64,000 nt of DNA, taken from the NCBI RefSeq assembly GCF_001570585.1, contig NZ_BBXF01000002.1, forward strand, positions 558,001 through 622,000, given 5' to 3'. The translations under genes and the position numbers were made by a program. The DNA comes from Herbidospora daliensis. GTDB taxonomy: Bacteria; Actinomycetota; Actinomycetes; Streptosporangiales; Streptosporangiaceae. Positions 20,744 to 28,810 of the stretch are shown here, piece after piece. Each line of letters opens with the position of its first letter. Positions within the stretch are counted from its first letter, which is position 1. The notes below the pieces were generated by a model. It made no database searches and was not told the DNA's origin. It saw only the letters and a program-made list of their open reading frames with translations.

Positions 20744-21216
20744 TCATCCGAGCTGCCAGCGCTCGTTCAGGAAGTTCGCGGAGACCCTCGTGCCTACCGC
20801 GCCATCAGGCCAGGTCCAGATGCTGTGGTTCTGGTTGCCGTGCCTCTGGTAGAAGATGACGTTCTTCCAGTTCGTGCCTGCCGCGTACCACTCGGGGTCG
20901 AGCGCGCTGTCGGCCGAGTCGCGCTCGGTCGTCGTCATGAGCCTCGGGCCGGAGTAGACGAACCCGAGGCACCTCTGCGTCGCCTTGTTCCTGAGGACGA
21001 CGTGTGCGACAGCTGAAGGAGCGGCTAACACGGGAGGGTGTACACGGCGCCGGACCAGTTGCTGTCCAGGCAGCGGCCGGTCTGCTTGCTGCTCAGGACG
21101 TTCTCACCGACATAGGCCTGCGCGGGTGAGGGAAGCGCCAGTGTCAGCGTGGCGCCGGCCGCGACGGCGTTGGTCTTACGGCCGAGTCGAGCCCAGGTCC
21201 TTCTGGTATCGGACAT
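20744..21216 (-). pseudogene. Secreted ricin-type beta-trefoil lectin, frameshifted
   Basis: The ATG at 21216 has a good GGAGG and starts a signal peptide ending PAQA, followed by SSKQTGRCLDSNWSGAVYTLPC, a QxW/ricin-type lectin repeat; the frame then hits a stop at 21025. In another frame, from about 21031 to 20744, the rest continues: VVLRNKATQRCLGF, GNQNHSIWTW and ending NERWQLG. Together they make a roughly 157-aa single-trefoil protein broken by a frameshift near 21025. A sequencing error cannot be excluded. It lies upstream of, and on the same strand as, the SGNH/FG-GAP gene. Confidence 0.7.
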
Positions 21217-21793
21217 TGTTCCTCCGTTTCAAGGACACCCCGGTCGGCGTCCCCGCCCTTCTAAGCGCGCATATAACCCGAGTAAATGCGCCGCACGGTG
21301 TACGGAGGATGAACGGCTACTCGTCGCCAGATGGCGATGACCACGAAAGTTTCGAGATTCGGCGATGAGTCGTGAGGCAAGTGCTTTCCGTGATTTTGTT
21401 TCGGCCAAGTAAAACGAATCGACTTGAATGCAGGAGACACTCGGCCGTGTCAACGTGAGAGGGGCTCGCCGTCGCCATGAGAGCTCGACGTCCCTACCGA
21501 TTCCTTACGGCTGCGCCCGGGCGACGGCACAAACAATCGAAGGGAAATTCCGCTCGCCCCTGAGGAATTTCGCGGATTCAGAAGTGGAGATTGTTCCGCC
21601 AGGTGAACGACCCTTGCCACCGCACATCAGCATCAGCGCCGACCTCAGGGGGAAACGCGCCGAGAACCATGCTGGGCGTCACGCTCGCCTTCGCGGGAAT
21701 CCGGCACCTTTAGGCACAGGCGCGCGTCCGCCCGCTCCAATGGGGGGAATATGGAAGGGCACTGCATGTATCCGGCTAGAGAAGAATGAGAAC
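21217..21793. other. 577-bp stretch without a supported gene
   Basis: GC content is lower than in neighbouring genes. One frame is open from 21428 into the gene at 21794, but it lacks codon bias and a ribosome binding site. A ricin-gene promoter probably lies near 21230. Nothing else is recognised. Confidence 0.5.
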
Positions 21794-22498
21794 ATGCACC
21801 TGATAGAAGACGTGACAGAGCTCGAGATCTGGCCGTTCGGGCTGATCGGCGCCGACGCTGATATCGCGGCTGCCCTCCTCTTCGCCGTGGATAAGAGGAG
21901 GGAGGCGGAGTTGCTCACCTGGCTCGCGCATGCGTGTCGCAACGAACGCTGGGTGTCCATGAGTCTTTCGCACGCAAAAAACGAGAGTACTCCGCCGCGG
22001 GGTTTGTACGATCGCAGGCCAAGCCTTATTCGGGACACGATGTCGCACAGCCTTCTACGAAGCGTTTCGCCGGTGTGGACTAGGGTCGATTGGTGCACGC
22101 TCGATCCGACTTCGCCTGAACTCTTCGATCTCTGGCAGACGATACGCAGGGGAAAGGGGCGGTCGGGCTGTCTTGGGCTGGCGGCGCCTGATGCTTTTCT
22201 CAATGACTGGACGGCGCTGACATCAGGCGTGATTTGGCGAAACATGCTTGCCTTGAGCCGTCAGAAATCCATCGAGTCGCTGGACGACCAAATCATCGGG
22301 GCCCATCTTTCCGGTATATCGGCTAGCGATTTCGTGCTGTTGGTTCCGCTCGACCTTCATCCGTGGGCAGGTGCCTTGATACTCGGTGGACCGGAGCGGG
22401 TTGCCTGGCTGAAGTCAATTCTTGATGAATATGAATATCCTTTCCCGGCGGTCCCTGCGGATGCGGTGTTTTCGAGAGGGGGGCGGGTCGCGCTCTAG
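21794..22498 (+). CDS. Hypothetical protein, lower GC than neighbours
   Basis: A 234-aa protein (from MHLIEDVTELEIW) that I do not recognise. It appears soluble, with mixed hydrophobic and charged stretches such as ELLTWLAHACRNERWVSM, LFDLWQTIRRGKGRSG and DFVLLVPLDLHPWAGALIL, and no signal peptide or membrane helix. The start is uncertain: the frame is open from 21428 and an ATG at 21739 is also possible. Third-position GC is clearly below that of surrounding genes, and a transposase remnant follows directly, so horizontal acquisition is likely. No functional motif is evident. Confidence 0.5.
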   Translation: MHLIEDVTELEIWPFGLIGADADIAAALLFAVDKRREAELLTWLAHACRNERWVSMSLSHAKNESTPPRGLYDRRPSLIRDTMSHSLLRSVSPVWTRVDWCTLDPTSPELFDLWQTIRRGKGRSGCLGLAAPDAFLNDWTALTSGVIWRNMLALSRQKSIESLDDQIIGAHLSGISASDFVLLVPLDLHPWAGALILGGPERVAWLKSILDEYEYPFPAVPADAVFSRGGRVAL

Positions 22499-22562
22499 AT
22501 GTACTGGGTAGCTGGTGCTTGACGTGGTGGAAGCCGCCTTACTCCCCACGTCGGAGGTCTTC

Positions 22563-22900
22563 GTGGCTCAAGCTAACGCCCGTCTCATGGTGCACGGCTG
22601 AACGCTGCTGGTCGCCCATGTCGTCAAGGACTATGTATCTCCTGTAATGCGGCCACCGCTGGGGCCGCTGCTACGACCAGGAAGGCCAGGCTGCTTTGCG
22701 CCGCTGACCCACCGTCGAATTGGAGATCAGACGGTTGACTGGCACTGTGCGTTCGAGGGCGCCTGCTCGCCACCGGCGGCACCAAGCGGACGGGGCGGCT
22801 GTGGGATACAAGTGGTATCTACGACATGGAGATCATCCGGCGTGGGCAGCCGTCAGGAGATGGGCGTCCAAGGGGCCATGAGGACGGATAACGTGCCGTA
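22563..22900 (+). pseudogene. IS481-type transposase, degraded N-terminal remnant
   Basis: From the GTG at 22563 the frame reads VAQANARLMVHG, a stop, then TLLVAHVVKDY, matching the N-terminus typical of IS481-family transposases (ANARLTVHGRRLLV-like). After a frameshift a second piece reads GHRWGRCYDQEGQAALRR, like the helix-turn-helix linker of the same family, followed by another stop. The catalytic DDE domain is absent. The assignment comes from remembered family patterns only. Confidence 0.45.
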
Positions 22901-22901
22901 G

Positions 22902-23462
22902 GTGCGGATCGTCTCGTTTCCCGAAAGTTCGGTGCCCGGGGTGTTCCGGGAGCAGGTGGTGGCCCTGCACGCATCTGAGTGGCCCGGTTCCTCCTCCGGT
23001 CATGATCCGCTGCTCGACCCGGTGTCCCTGCTGCTCCTCGACGGCGACGAGGTGGTCGCGACCCTCGACATCCTGAGCAAGCCGATCGTCCATGCTGAAC
23101 AGACTTTCCAGGCGAGCGGTCTCAGCGCCGTGGTGACGCGAGGCGACCGGCGCGGACGGGGCTACGGGAAGGCGCTCGTCGCGGCGGCCCTGAGATCGAT
23201 GGTTGACTCCGTGGCGGCCCCGCCCGATCTGGGGATCTTCACCTGTGACCGGCCTCTGCGGGCCTTCTACGAAGCCGCCGGTTGGGAGTGCCTACCGGGT
23301 ACGGTGCTGATCGGCGGCACCCCGGACGACCCGTTCCCCAGCGACCAGTTCGACAAGGTCACCATGGGGGCCTTCTTCTCTCCGCGTGCCGTGCACCTGC
23401 GATCCGCCTTCGTCGGGGCCCGGGTCGCGCTGTTCCCCGGCGTGATCGACCGGCTGTGGTGA
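22902..23462 (+). CDS. GNAT-family N-acetyltransferase
   Basis: A 186-aa acetyltransferase. The central acetyl-CoA-binding motif A is present as VVTRGDRRGRGYGKALVAAAL, read here in two parts (VVTRGDRRGRG and YGKALV), followed by the motif B region GIFTCDRPLRAFYEAAGWEC. N-terminal strands carry SLLLLDGDEVVATLDIL. The start is GTG at 22902 without a clear ribosome binding site. It is convergent with the NDK-like gene. The substrate is unknown. Confidence 0.82.
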   Translation: MRIVSFPESSVPGVFREQVVALHASEWPGSSSGHDPLLDPVSLLLLDGDEVVATLDILSKPIVHAEQTFQASGLSAVVTRGDRRGRGYGKALVAAALRSMVDSVAAPPDLGIFTCDRPLRAFYEAAGWECLPGTVLIGGTPDDPFPSDQFDKVTMGAFFSPRAVHLRSAFVGARVALFPGVIDRLW

Positions 23463-23574
23463 CGGGATGGAATCGGCCCGGCGTGGACGAAGACGGTCAT
23501 GGTCTACTCGCGTCGCCCTGCCATTGCTTGACCGGCATCGTGACGTATTCGACCGACCGGATGAGCGGCTCACC

Positions 23575-24498
23575 TCAGATGTAGTGGCTCTGTTCCAGCA
23601 CGGCGCTTTCCGTGTCCGACAGGTAGACGTCTGCGGCGTGGATCGCCTCCTGGACGGGCGTCCAATGCTCGGAAGAGCCCATGAGCACGTCGGAGAGCCT
23701 GTTCACCGCGTTCTCCGCGGCAGGGTCCTGCGCAGTGCGAATGGCATCCCGCAACAGTGCCTGGGTCCGGGGGTTACGGGCTCGCGCGGCCGCCGTCCGG
23801 GCCGGGGCCGTCTGGATGCCGAGGAGTTCGTCGCGTTCCTCCAGCAGGGCGAGGCGCGCCTTCGCCAGCAAGGGCAGCAGGTCTTGAGCGGCGACCCCGA
23901 GGATCGCCAGGTGCTGCACGACACGTAGGCGGAGCCGGTTCACGGCCAACGGCAGCGACAAGGCGTGGGGGCCGCCGAACAGGGGCGACGATGCCTCAAT
24001 GGTGTCGACGGTGAGGAGACGGACCCGGTCGTCGGGCCAGGCGGCTTGGAGAATGAGCGCCTCCGCATGCCGAGGGCCTACCAGTTGGTGCAGCTCGGCG
24101 ATCGCGGCGGGTTCGTCGTCCGGGCAGTGGACCAGGTTCATCGGGATGTTCTCACCGGCGTGCCGGATGGAACCGGGCCGTGCCGAGGCCGGATCGGTGG
24201 CCCCTTTGAGTCGGCCCATCGCCGCACAGGCGTCGGCTCCGTCGTGTCGCAGGATCGTGAGACAAGCTGGGCCGAGGTCGTACCACAACTGGAAAGCGCG
24301 GTGCGGCGGCAACCTGACAGGGCGACCGCGCGCCGGAACCTCGTAGAGACGGAGCATGGTTTCCGCGTCCAGGCGGATCAGCTCGGCGGCAACCGGATCA
24401 AGCCCGGCCCTGCGGAAGGCAGCCAACAGGTGAGGCAGCGCCTGGGTGACCAGCGCGTCTGGAGTCACGAGCGCATAGCTCCAACTGGTGCCGCTCAC
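23575..24498 (-). CDS. NDK-domain protein with extra C-terminal domain
   Basis: A 307-aa protein. Residues about 8-150 follow the nucleoside-diphosphate kinase fold: YALVTPDALV replaces the usual LIKPDAV, then ILRHDGADACAAMGRLKGAT, DPASARPGSIR and NLVHCPDD, which aligns with the active-site NIIHGSDS, retaining the catalytic His. The Lys of KPDA is Thr. A helical domain of about 150 residues follows (LAKARLALLEERDELLG). The GTG start follows CAGGAG at good spacing. It may be a regulator rather than an NDP kinase. Its first codons are duplicated at 13118-13145. Confidence 0.72.
   Translation of the reverse strand: MSGTSWSYALVTPDALVTQALPHLLAAFRRAGLDPVAAELIRLDAETMLRLYEVPARGRPVRLPPHRAFQLWYDLGPACLTILRHDGADACAAMGRLKGATDPASARPGSIRHAGENIPMNLVHCPDDEPAAIAELHQLVGPRHAEALILQAAWPDDRVRLLTVDTIEASSPLFGGPHALSLPLAVNRLRLRVVQHLAILGVAAQDLLPLLAKARLALLEERDELLGIQTAPARTAAARARNPRTQALLRDAIRTAQDPAAENAVNRLSDVLMGSSEHWTPVQEAIHAADVYLSDTESAVLEQSHYI
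24466..24493. repeat. Short direct repeat, copy 2 (5' end of NDK-like gene)
   Basis: Partner of 13118-13145: 26 of 28 bases identical with an exact 18-base core. It encodes residues 3-11 of the intact NDK-like protein. Confidence 0.7.
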
Positions 24499-24725
24499 GG
24501 CAACTCCTGCTCCTCTCGGTGCGACAGAACCCGTCCAAACGGATTGGTCCCATCACGAGTGTGGTGTATGCATCCGAGACGGAAGAAAAATCAGGGGCCT
24601 GACTGATGCTCCGCGGAGTGATTGCGCAAATGCCGACGGAAGGCGTACAGCAGCCGAGTACAGCGACGGGACCACACATCTTCCAGACGTCGCCGGCGCG
24701 TAGGAATTCCGCAGCCTGTCTGCGA

Positions 24726-24808
24726 GCAGGATGTCGGGGGTTCGAATCTCCCCGGCTCCACCCACGTCAAAGCCCAGGTCAGAGGCCATTCCTCTGCCTG
24801 GGCTTCAG
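24726..24808 (+). repeat. att-like direct repeat, copy 2 (partial tRNA plus hairpin)
   Basis: Matches 12813-12895 with five differences in 83 bases. The T arm here is GGGGG-TTCGAAT-CTCCC, with one of the changes compensated in the stem, so it descends from a functional tRNA rather than random decay. The D arm and acceptor 5' half are missing, so it is not a working tRNA. The hairpin at 24770-24805 is fully conserved. Beyond it, the frame on the minus strand ends EKPSSTQRAG, like the tail of the integrase fragment near 12.9 kb. Confidence 0.8.
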
Positions 24809-24917
24809 CGTCTATCGGGGCCCGCCCGTTGCGTGCTCGATGGCTTTTCGCTGACGTGGAGACGGTCCGGTCTCCGCCCGCGCCCGGGGAAGGCTCGCCG
24901 AGCATGTGGAGGGCCCC

Positions 24918-25196
24918 TCAGGTGCCGCAGATCACCTGCCAGCACCACCAGGCGCCGGTCTCGGTGTCGACCGCGCAGCGGTAGCACACGATGGCGCCGG
25001 TCTCCTGTTCCACGGTTTGCATGTCGTTGATGGGGGCGCTCCCGTCGATGGCACGGACGTCGGAGATCACGCCGTCCTTCCATTCGAGCAGGACCTCGGC
25101 GGAGCCGACCTGGACCACGACCTCGCCCGCTCCGCCCGAGGGACGTGGCGGGTTGGTGTCCAGTGTTACCCCGATGGTGGTGACCTTCCTGGCCAT
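24918..25196 (-). CDS. Small hypothetical protein
   Basis: A 92-aa protein not recognised as a known family. It starts MARKVTTIGVTLDTNPP and is rich in Val and acidic residues with a beta-strand-like pattern (GEVVVQVGSAEVLLEWKDG). It has a paired-Cys C-terminus (IVCYRCAVD and WWCWQVICGT). There is no signal peptide. A weak GAGG-type site precedes the ATG. It lies just outside the second att-like repeat. Confidence 0.55.
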   Translation of the reverse strand: MARKVTTIGVTLDTNPPRPSGGAGEVVVQVGSAEVLLEWKDGVISDVRAIDGSAPINDMQTVEQETGAIVCYRCAVDTETGAWWCWQVICGT

Positions 25197-25581
25197 GGTG
25201 CTCTCCTCTGTCGAAGGTGACTCCCCGCCAAGGTCCCTCTCCGGCCGGCCCCACGCATGAGTCGCCCCCTACTCAAGAAAGGCAGAAGTGGCATTTCGGT
25301 TGGCGGGGCCTAGCCCGGCGTGGAAAGAAGCCAACTGACGAGCCGCAACCAGCCGCCGTAAACGAAGGGGATCTGGGTTGGGGGTCAGCGGCCCCGAAAC
25401 GGGGGTGCAGCAAGGAAACCGGGATCCCCATGACTCCTACAGAGCCGCCGTCTCCGCTGGCACGAGCCGTTGTGGGGCCTACGTGGGACCAACCACCTGT
25501 GGGCTTCGGTGCCCGTTGCGTGCGCCCAGTGCGCGATCTCAGCCGCCCGCCGGTCTGAGCGAGCAGAGGGACACGCGCCGG
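25197..25581. other. 385-bp stretch without a recognised gene
   Basis: No frame has convincing coding bias or a family match. A short plus-strand frame from 25430 (MTPTEPPSPLARAVV) is open but has no support. No strong hairpin or palindrome was noticed. Confidence 0.4.
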
Positions 25582-26436
25582 TTACAGCACTCCCATCTCC
25601 CGCGCCGTCCACACCGAAGGGATCAGCGGCCGGTAGCCCAGTTCGTGGCGGATGCGGGTCGTCGACATCACGCTGTGCCACGGATCCGGGGCGTCCCTGT
25701 CGTAGGCGTCCTGCGGCACCGGCAGCCCGTGGAACTGGAAGAGGTCGACCATGGTGACCGGGGCGTCGTCGGCGATGTTGTAGACGCCGTGTGCCCCAGG
25801 CGCGTAGAGCAGGCGCCGCAGGCCCTGGGCCACGTCCAGGTGGTGGCCCATGTGCAGGCGTTGCATGGCGGGCCAGTTCGGCGCCCATTTCATCGCGTCG
25901 GCCAGGTGCGGGTCACCGTCGCCGTACACGAACGGCAACCGGGCGATGCGGAGGTCGTCGAGGCCGTTCATCGTCCTGAGCGCACGCTCGGCCTCCCACT
26001 TCGACTCGGGGTAGGCGCCCCACAGATGATCGCCCGGCACCGTCTCGTCGCTCTCGACCAGGGCCCTGCCGCGCCCCGTGCCGTACACGAGACCGGTGCT
26101 GACCTGCACGAACCGTCGCACGCCGGAAGCTGCCGCGGCCCGGCCGAGCTCGATGGCCGCGTCCCGGTTGACCGCCCGCGCCTCCTCGTCCGGCACCCCG
26201 CGGAACGCGGCGGCGACGTTCACCACCGCGTCGACGCCGGCCGTCGCCTTGCCGAGGACCTCCGCGTCACGCAGATCGCCGACCAGCACGTGGGCGCCGA
26301 GTTCCGCGAACCGTTCGCCGCGCGCCGCGTCCCGGACCAGGACCCGCACCTCGTCGCCAGGCGCCGCGTTCTGCAACAGCCGCGGCACGAACCGCCGCCC
26401 GACCTGGCCTGTCGCTCCTGTCACCAAAATCAGCAT
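25582..26436 (-). CDS. NAD(P)-dependent epimerase/dehydratase (extended SDR)
   Basis: A 284-aa extended short-chain dehydrogenase. The N-terminal Rossmann motif is LVTGATGQVGR (TGxxGxxG). VGDLRD follows, then NVAAAFRG, STGLVYG and the catalytic YPESK. The C-terminal domain (HMGHHLDVAQGLRRLL, GVYNIADD) binds a sugar-nucleotide or related substrate. The ATG at 26436 follows GAGGAGG; the upstream open frame is ignored. It is divergent from an XRE/MmyB-type regulator, a common pairing in actinomycetes in which the regulator controls the dehydrogenase. Confidence 0.87.
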   Translation of the reverse strand: MLILVTGATGQVGRRFVPRLLQNAAPGDEVRVLVRDAARGERFAELGAHVLVGDLRDAEVLGKATAGVDAVVNVAAAFRGVPDEEARAVNRDAAIELGRAAAASGVRRFVQVSTGLVYGTGRGRALVESDETVPGDHLWGAYPESKWEAERALRTMNGLDDLRIARLPFVYGDGDPHLADAMKWAPNWPAMQRLHMGHHLDVAQGLRRLLYAPGAHGVYNIADDAPVTMVDLFQFHGLPVPQDAYDRDAPDPWHSVMSTTRIRHELGYRPLIPSVWTAREMGVL

Positions 26437-26561
26437 GGCCGCCTCCTCGTCGTCGTAGCCACCCTTGAAGCGTGCGGGGAGGACGGGGGGCGGCGGGAGA
26501 GACGTGGTCATCCAGGGAGCGGCACACCCTGGATACGAGCCCGTGAGCAGGGCATCCTCGA

Positions 26562-27395
26562 ATGGTGGACCGCACCGAACTGGCCGACTTCCTGCGCCGT
26601 GCCCGCATCCGCTTGGCCCCTTCCGACGTGGGCTTGAGCGCGGGTCCGCGGCGGCGCACCCCGGGTCTGCGCCGCGAGGAGGTGGCGCAGCTCACCGGGA
26701 TGTCCACGGACTACTACACGCGGCTGGAGCAGCGCCGCGGCTCCAACCCGTCGCGGCAGATGCTCACCGCTCTCGCCCGGGCCCTGCGGCTCACGGACGT
26801 GGAGCGCGACCACCTGTTCCACCTGGCCGGCCAGGAGCCGCCCCGGCCCGGTGGGTCCTCAGACCACGTCCGCCCGGGGCTGCTGCTGATCCTCGACCGG
26901 CTGCACGACATCCCGGCGTCGGTGGTGAGCGACTGGGGCCAGATGCTCGCGCAGAACACCATGTCCGTGGCCGTGACCGGCGACAATGTCGGGACGAACA
27001 TGATCCGCCGCTGGTTCACGGTGCCGGGCGCACGGGACCTGATCCCACCCGAGAGATACGAGGAGCATTCCCGCGCCCACGTGGCGAGCCTGCGTGCGGT
27101 CACCGCGGCACGCCCCCACGACCCGGGCCCCGCCGCCCTCGTGGCCGAACTCCGCTCCGCCTCACCGGAGTTCGAGGAACTCTGGGAGTCGCATGACGTC
27201 GTGGTGCGCCGCCCCTCGCCGAAGCGTTTCCTGCACCCGGTGGTCGGCGTCCTCGACCTCGACTGCGAGGTGCTGGTCAGCGACGGCCACAGCCAGCAGC
27301 TCATCGTGCATTCGGCGCGGCCGGGCACCGAGACCTATCAGCGGCTCGAACTCCTGCGGGTCGTCGGCCTCCAGGACCTGACCCCTCGCTCCTAG
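26562..27395 (+). CDS. XRE-family regulator with MmyB-like ligand domain
   Basis: A 277-aa regulator. The N-terminal helix-turn-helix contains GLRREEVAQLTGMSTDYYTRLEQ in two overlapping parts (the family's GLRREEVA and YYTRLEQ). The MmyB-like sensor domain starts about residue 105 (LLILDRLHDIPASVVSDWGQ), with the W, N and R residues typical of this PAS-like fold, and ends LDLDCEVLVSDGHSQQLIVHSA. These proteins probably bind fatty-acid-like ligands. It is divergent from the epimerase gene that it likely regulates. Confidence 0.9.
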   Translation: MVDRTELADFLRRARIRLAPSDVGLSAGPRRRTPGLRREEVAQLTGMSTDYYTRLEQRRGSNPSRQMLTALARALRLTDVERDHLFHLAGQEPPRPGGSSDHVRPGLLLILDRLHDIPASVVSDWGQMLAQNTMSVAVTGDNVGTNMIRRWFTVPGARDLIPPERYEEHSRAHVASLRAVTAARPHDPGPAALVAELRSASPEFEELWESHDVVVRRPSPKRFLHPVVGVLDLDCEVLVSDGHSQQLIVHSARPGTETYQRLELLRVVGLQDLTPRS

Positions 27396-27411
27396 TTCGG
27401 TGGGTGCGAAG

Positions 27412-28062
27412 CTACGAGATCGAGGATCTCGGCCGAGTGCAGAGTTGGGAGATCAAGGCGGTGCGCGCCCATTCCTCCCACGTGTCCGGTGACCAGCCTC
27501 GGTCGCAAACGAAGATCAGGTAGAGCTGCGGGCTGAGCAGGCCGAACAGCAGGTCGGCCGCCATCTCGACGGAGACGCCGGGACGGGCGTCGGGCTTGCG
27601 GGCCAGGGCTTCGGCCGCCGCGTGGTGCACGGTGTAACGCGGGTCGCGGTCGTCCGGCCACTGCGCGGCGATCTCGGGGTCGGTGGCCGCGGCAGCCGCG
27701 ATCAGCGGCATGATCGGGGCGACCCGGCCCAGGATCTCGCGGGTGCCGTGGACGTGCGCGCGCAGTTGCCCGGCCGCGGTGGGCTCGGCGCACGCGGTGC
27801 GGAACCACTCACGATCCATGGTGGCGACCGGCTCGGCGTCGCCGGCGATGGACGTGTCGACGACGTCCTTGAACAGCGTGCGCTTGTTGCGGAAGACGAA
27901 GTAGACCGTCTGGACGGCCACGCCCGCCCGGTCGGCGACCTCCTGCAGGCTCGTCGCCCCGTAACCCTGCGCGACGAACAACTCGCGGGCCGCCTCGACC
28001 ACCTTTTCCCGCGTGCGGCGTGAGCGCTCGGCTCGTTTGTCCGGCCGCTTGACACTGTCCAT
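27412..28062 (-). CDS. TetR-family transcriptional regulator
   Basis: A 216-aa repressor. A basic start (KRPDKRAERSRRTREK) leads into VVEAARELFVAQGYGATSL and QEVADRAGVAVQTVYFVF, the DNA-binding helix-turn-helix. The C-terminal part is helical and Ala-rich (IMPLIAAAAATDPEIAAQW). It is divergent from a methyltransferase gene; the 63-bp gap holds repeated TAGAGT/ACTCTA half-sites, so it probably represses itself and the methyltransferase. Confidence 0.88.
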   Translation of the reverse strand: MDSVKRPDKRAERSRRTREKVVEAARELFVAQGYGATSLQEVADRAGVAVQTVYFVFRNKRTLFKDVVDTSIAGDAEPVATMDREWFRTACAEPTAAGQLRAHVHGTREILGRVAPIMPLIAAAAATDPEIAAQWPDDRDPRYTVHHAAAEALARKPDARPGVSVEMAADLLFGLLSPQLYLIFVCDRGWSPDTWEEWARTALISQLCTRPRSSIS

Positions 28063-28075
28063 GTCGGGAGCATAT

Positions 28076-28106
28076 CTCTAGAGTACGTCACTAGAGTTTG
28101 ACTCTA
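28076..28106. promoter_or_regulatory. TetR operator, TAGAGT repeats
   Basis: CTCTAGAG (28076-28083) is a palindrome. TAGAGT-TTG-ACTCTA at 28092-28106 is an inverted repeat. Both share the same TAGAG half-site and lie between the divergent TetR and methyltransferase genes, which suggests two adjacent repressor sites. Confidence 0.6.
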
Positions 28107-28125
28107 AATTCTTGGAGGAGACGAG

Positions 28126-28755
28126 ATGGACCAGTACACGCGAGACCCGGAGGAGGAGTCCGTCCACCGCGCGCTGGAGGGCTACTACCGCGCCGGCAAG
28201 GTGCCGTGGGACACCGGCGTGACGCCGCGCGAGCTGGTCGCCCTGGTAGAAGGGCCCGGCGCGCTGTCACCCGGCCGCGCCCTCGAACTCGGCTGCGGCA
28301 CCGGGACCAACGCCGTCTACCTCGCACGGCACGGCTGGGAAGTGGCGGCCGTCGACCTGATCGACCGCGCCGTCGACCAGGCCAGGAAGAAGGCCGCGGA
28401 GGCGGAAGTTGCGGTACGGCTGCTGCACGGAGACGCCACCCGCCTCGACGAACTGGGCCTGCCCGGCCCGTTCGACCTGTTCTTCGACCTGAGCTGCTAC
28501 TGCGGGATCCCGCTGCACCGCCGCGACGCCTACGCCGCCGGGCTCACCCACCGCGCCGCTCCCGGAGCACGGCTGCTGATGTTCGGCTACGGCCCCGAGC
28601 CGCTCGGCAGCTCCACCACCCAGATCACGTCGTGGGCGGCGGGCGTCACGGCCGACGAACTCCGCGCCAGGTTCCACGGCTGGGAACTACTCGACGTAAC
28701 CCCGGGCACCAACTCGGTGCCGACCTTCTGGTTCACCCTGCGCCGCGACGCCTAA
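28126..28755 (+). CDS. Class I SAM-dependent methyltransferase
   Basis: A 209-aa methyltransferase. Motif I is LELGCGTGTNAVYLA, followed by VAAVDLIDRAVDQAR (acidic loop binding SAM) and LHGDATRLDEL. The C-terminal half (FFDLSCYCGIPLHRRDAYA) resembles thiopurine/TehB-like small-molecule methyltransferases. It is soluble, with a strong TTGGAGGAG ribosome binding site. It is divergent from a TetR regulator and followed by a terminator. The acceptor is unknown; detoxification is plausible given the TetR partner. Confidence 0.87.
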   Translation: MDQYTRDPEEESVHRALEGYYRAGKVPWDTGVTPRELVALVEGPGALSPGRALELGCGTGTNAVYLARHGWEVAAVDLIDRAVDQARKKAAEAEVAVRLLHGDATRLDELGLPGPFDLFFDLSCYCGIPLHRRDAYAAGLTHRAAPGARLLMFGYGPEPLGSSTTQITSWAAGVTADELRARFHGWELLDVTPGTNSVPTFWFTLRRDA

Positions 28756-28781
28756 CGATCCCCGGCCTGCGGCGACGTAGT

Positions 28782-28807
28782 GGCTTGGCCAGTCAAAAGC
28801 CTTTTTT
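28782..28807 (+). terminator. Terminator after the methyltransferase gene
   Basis: A short stem, GGCTT with AAGCC, across a 10-base loop is followed by six T residues. The stem is weak but the T tract is clear and unusual for this GC-rich sequence. Confidence 0.55.
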
Positions 28808-28810
28808 CCG

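Larger units (their letters stand above)
12813..24849. mobile_element. Putative remnant integrated element(s) at tRNA-Ala
   Basis: Bounded by two copies of a tRNA 3' end + hairpin + integrase 3' tail. It contains a truncated tyrosine integrase, a second nested short repeat pair (13118-13145 and 24466-24493), a decayed transposase and a lower-GC gene of unknown function. Most cargo genes (ssuABC, oxidoreductase, secreted protein) look chromosomal in composition, and no replication or transfer genes are seen, so the exact element limits and number of events are uncertain. Confidence 0.4.

Noticed and set aside
24715-24765. Second tRNA near 24.7 kb
   Set aside because: The anticodon stem has lost a base and the D arm and acceptor 5' half are missing; it is a tRNA fragment within an att-like repeat, not a functional gene.
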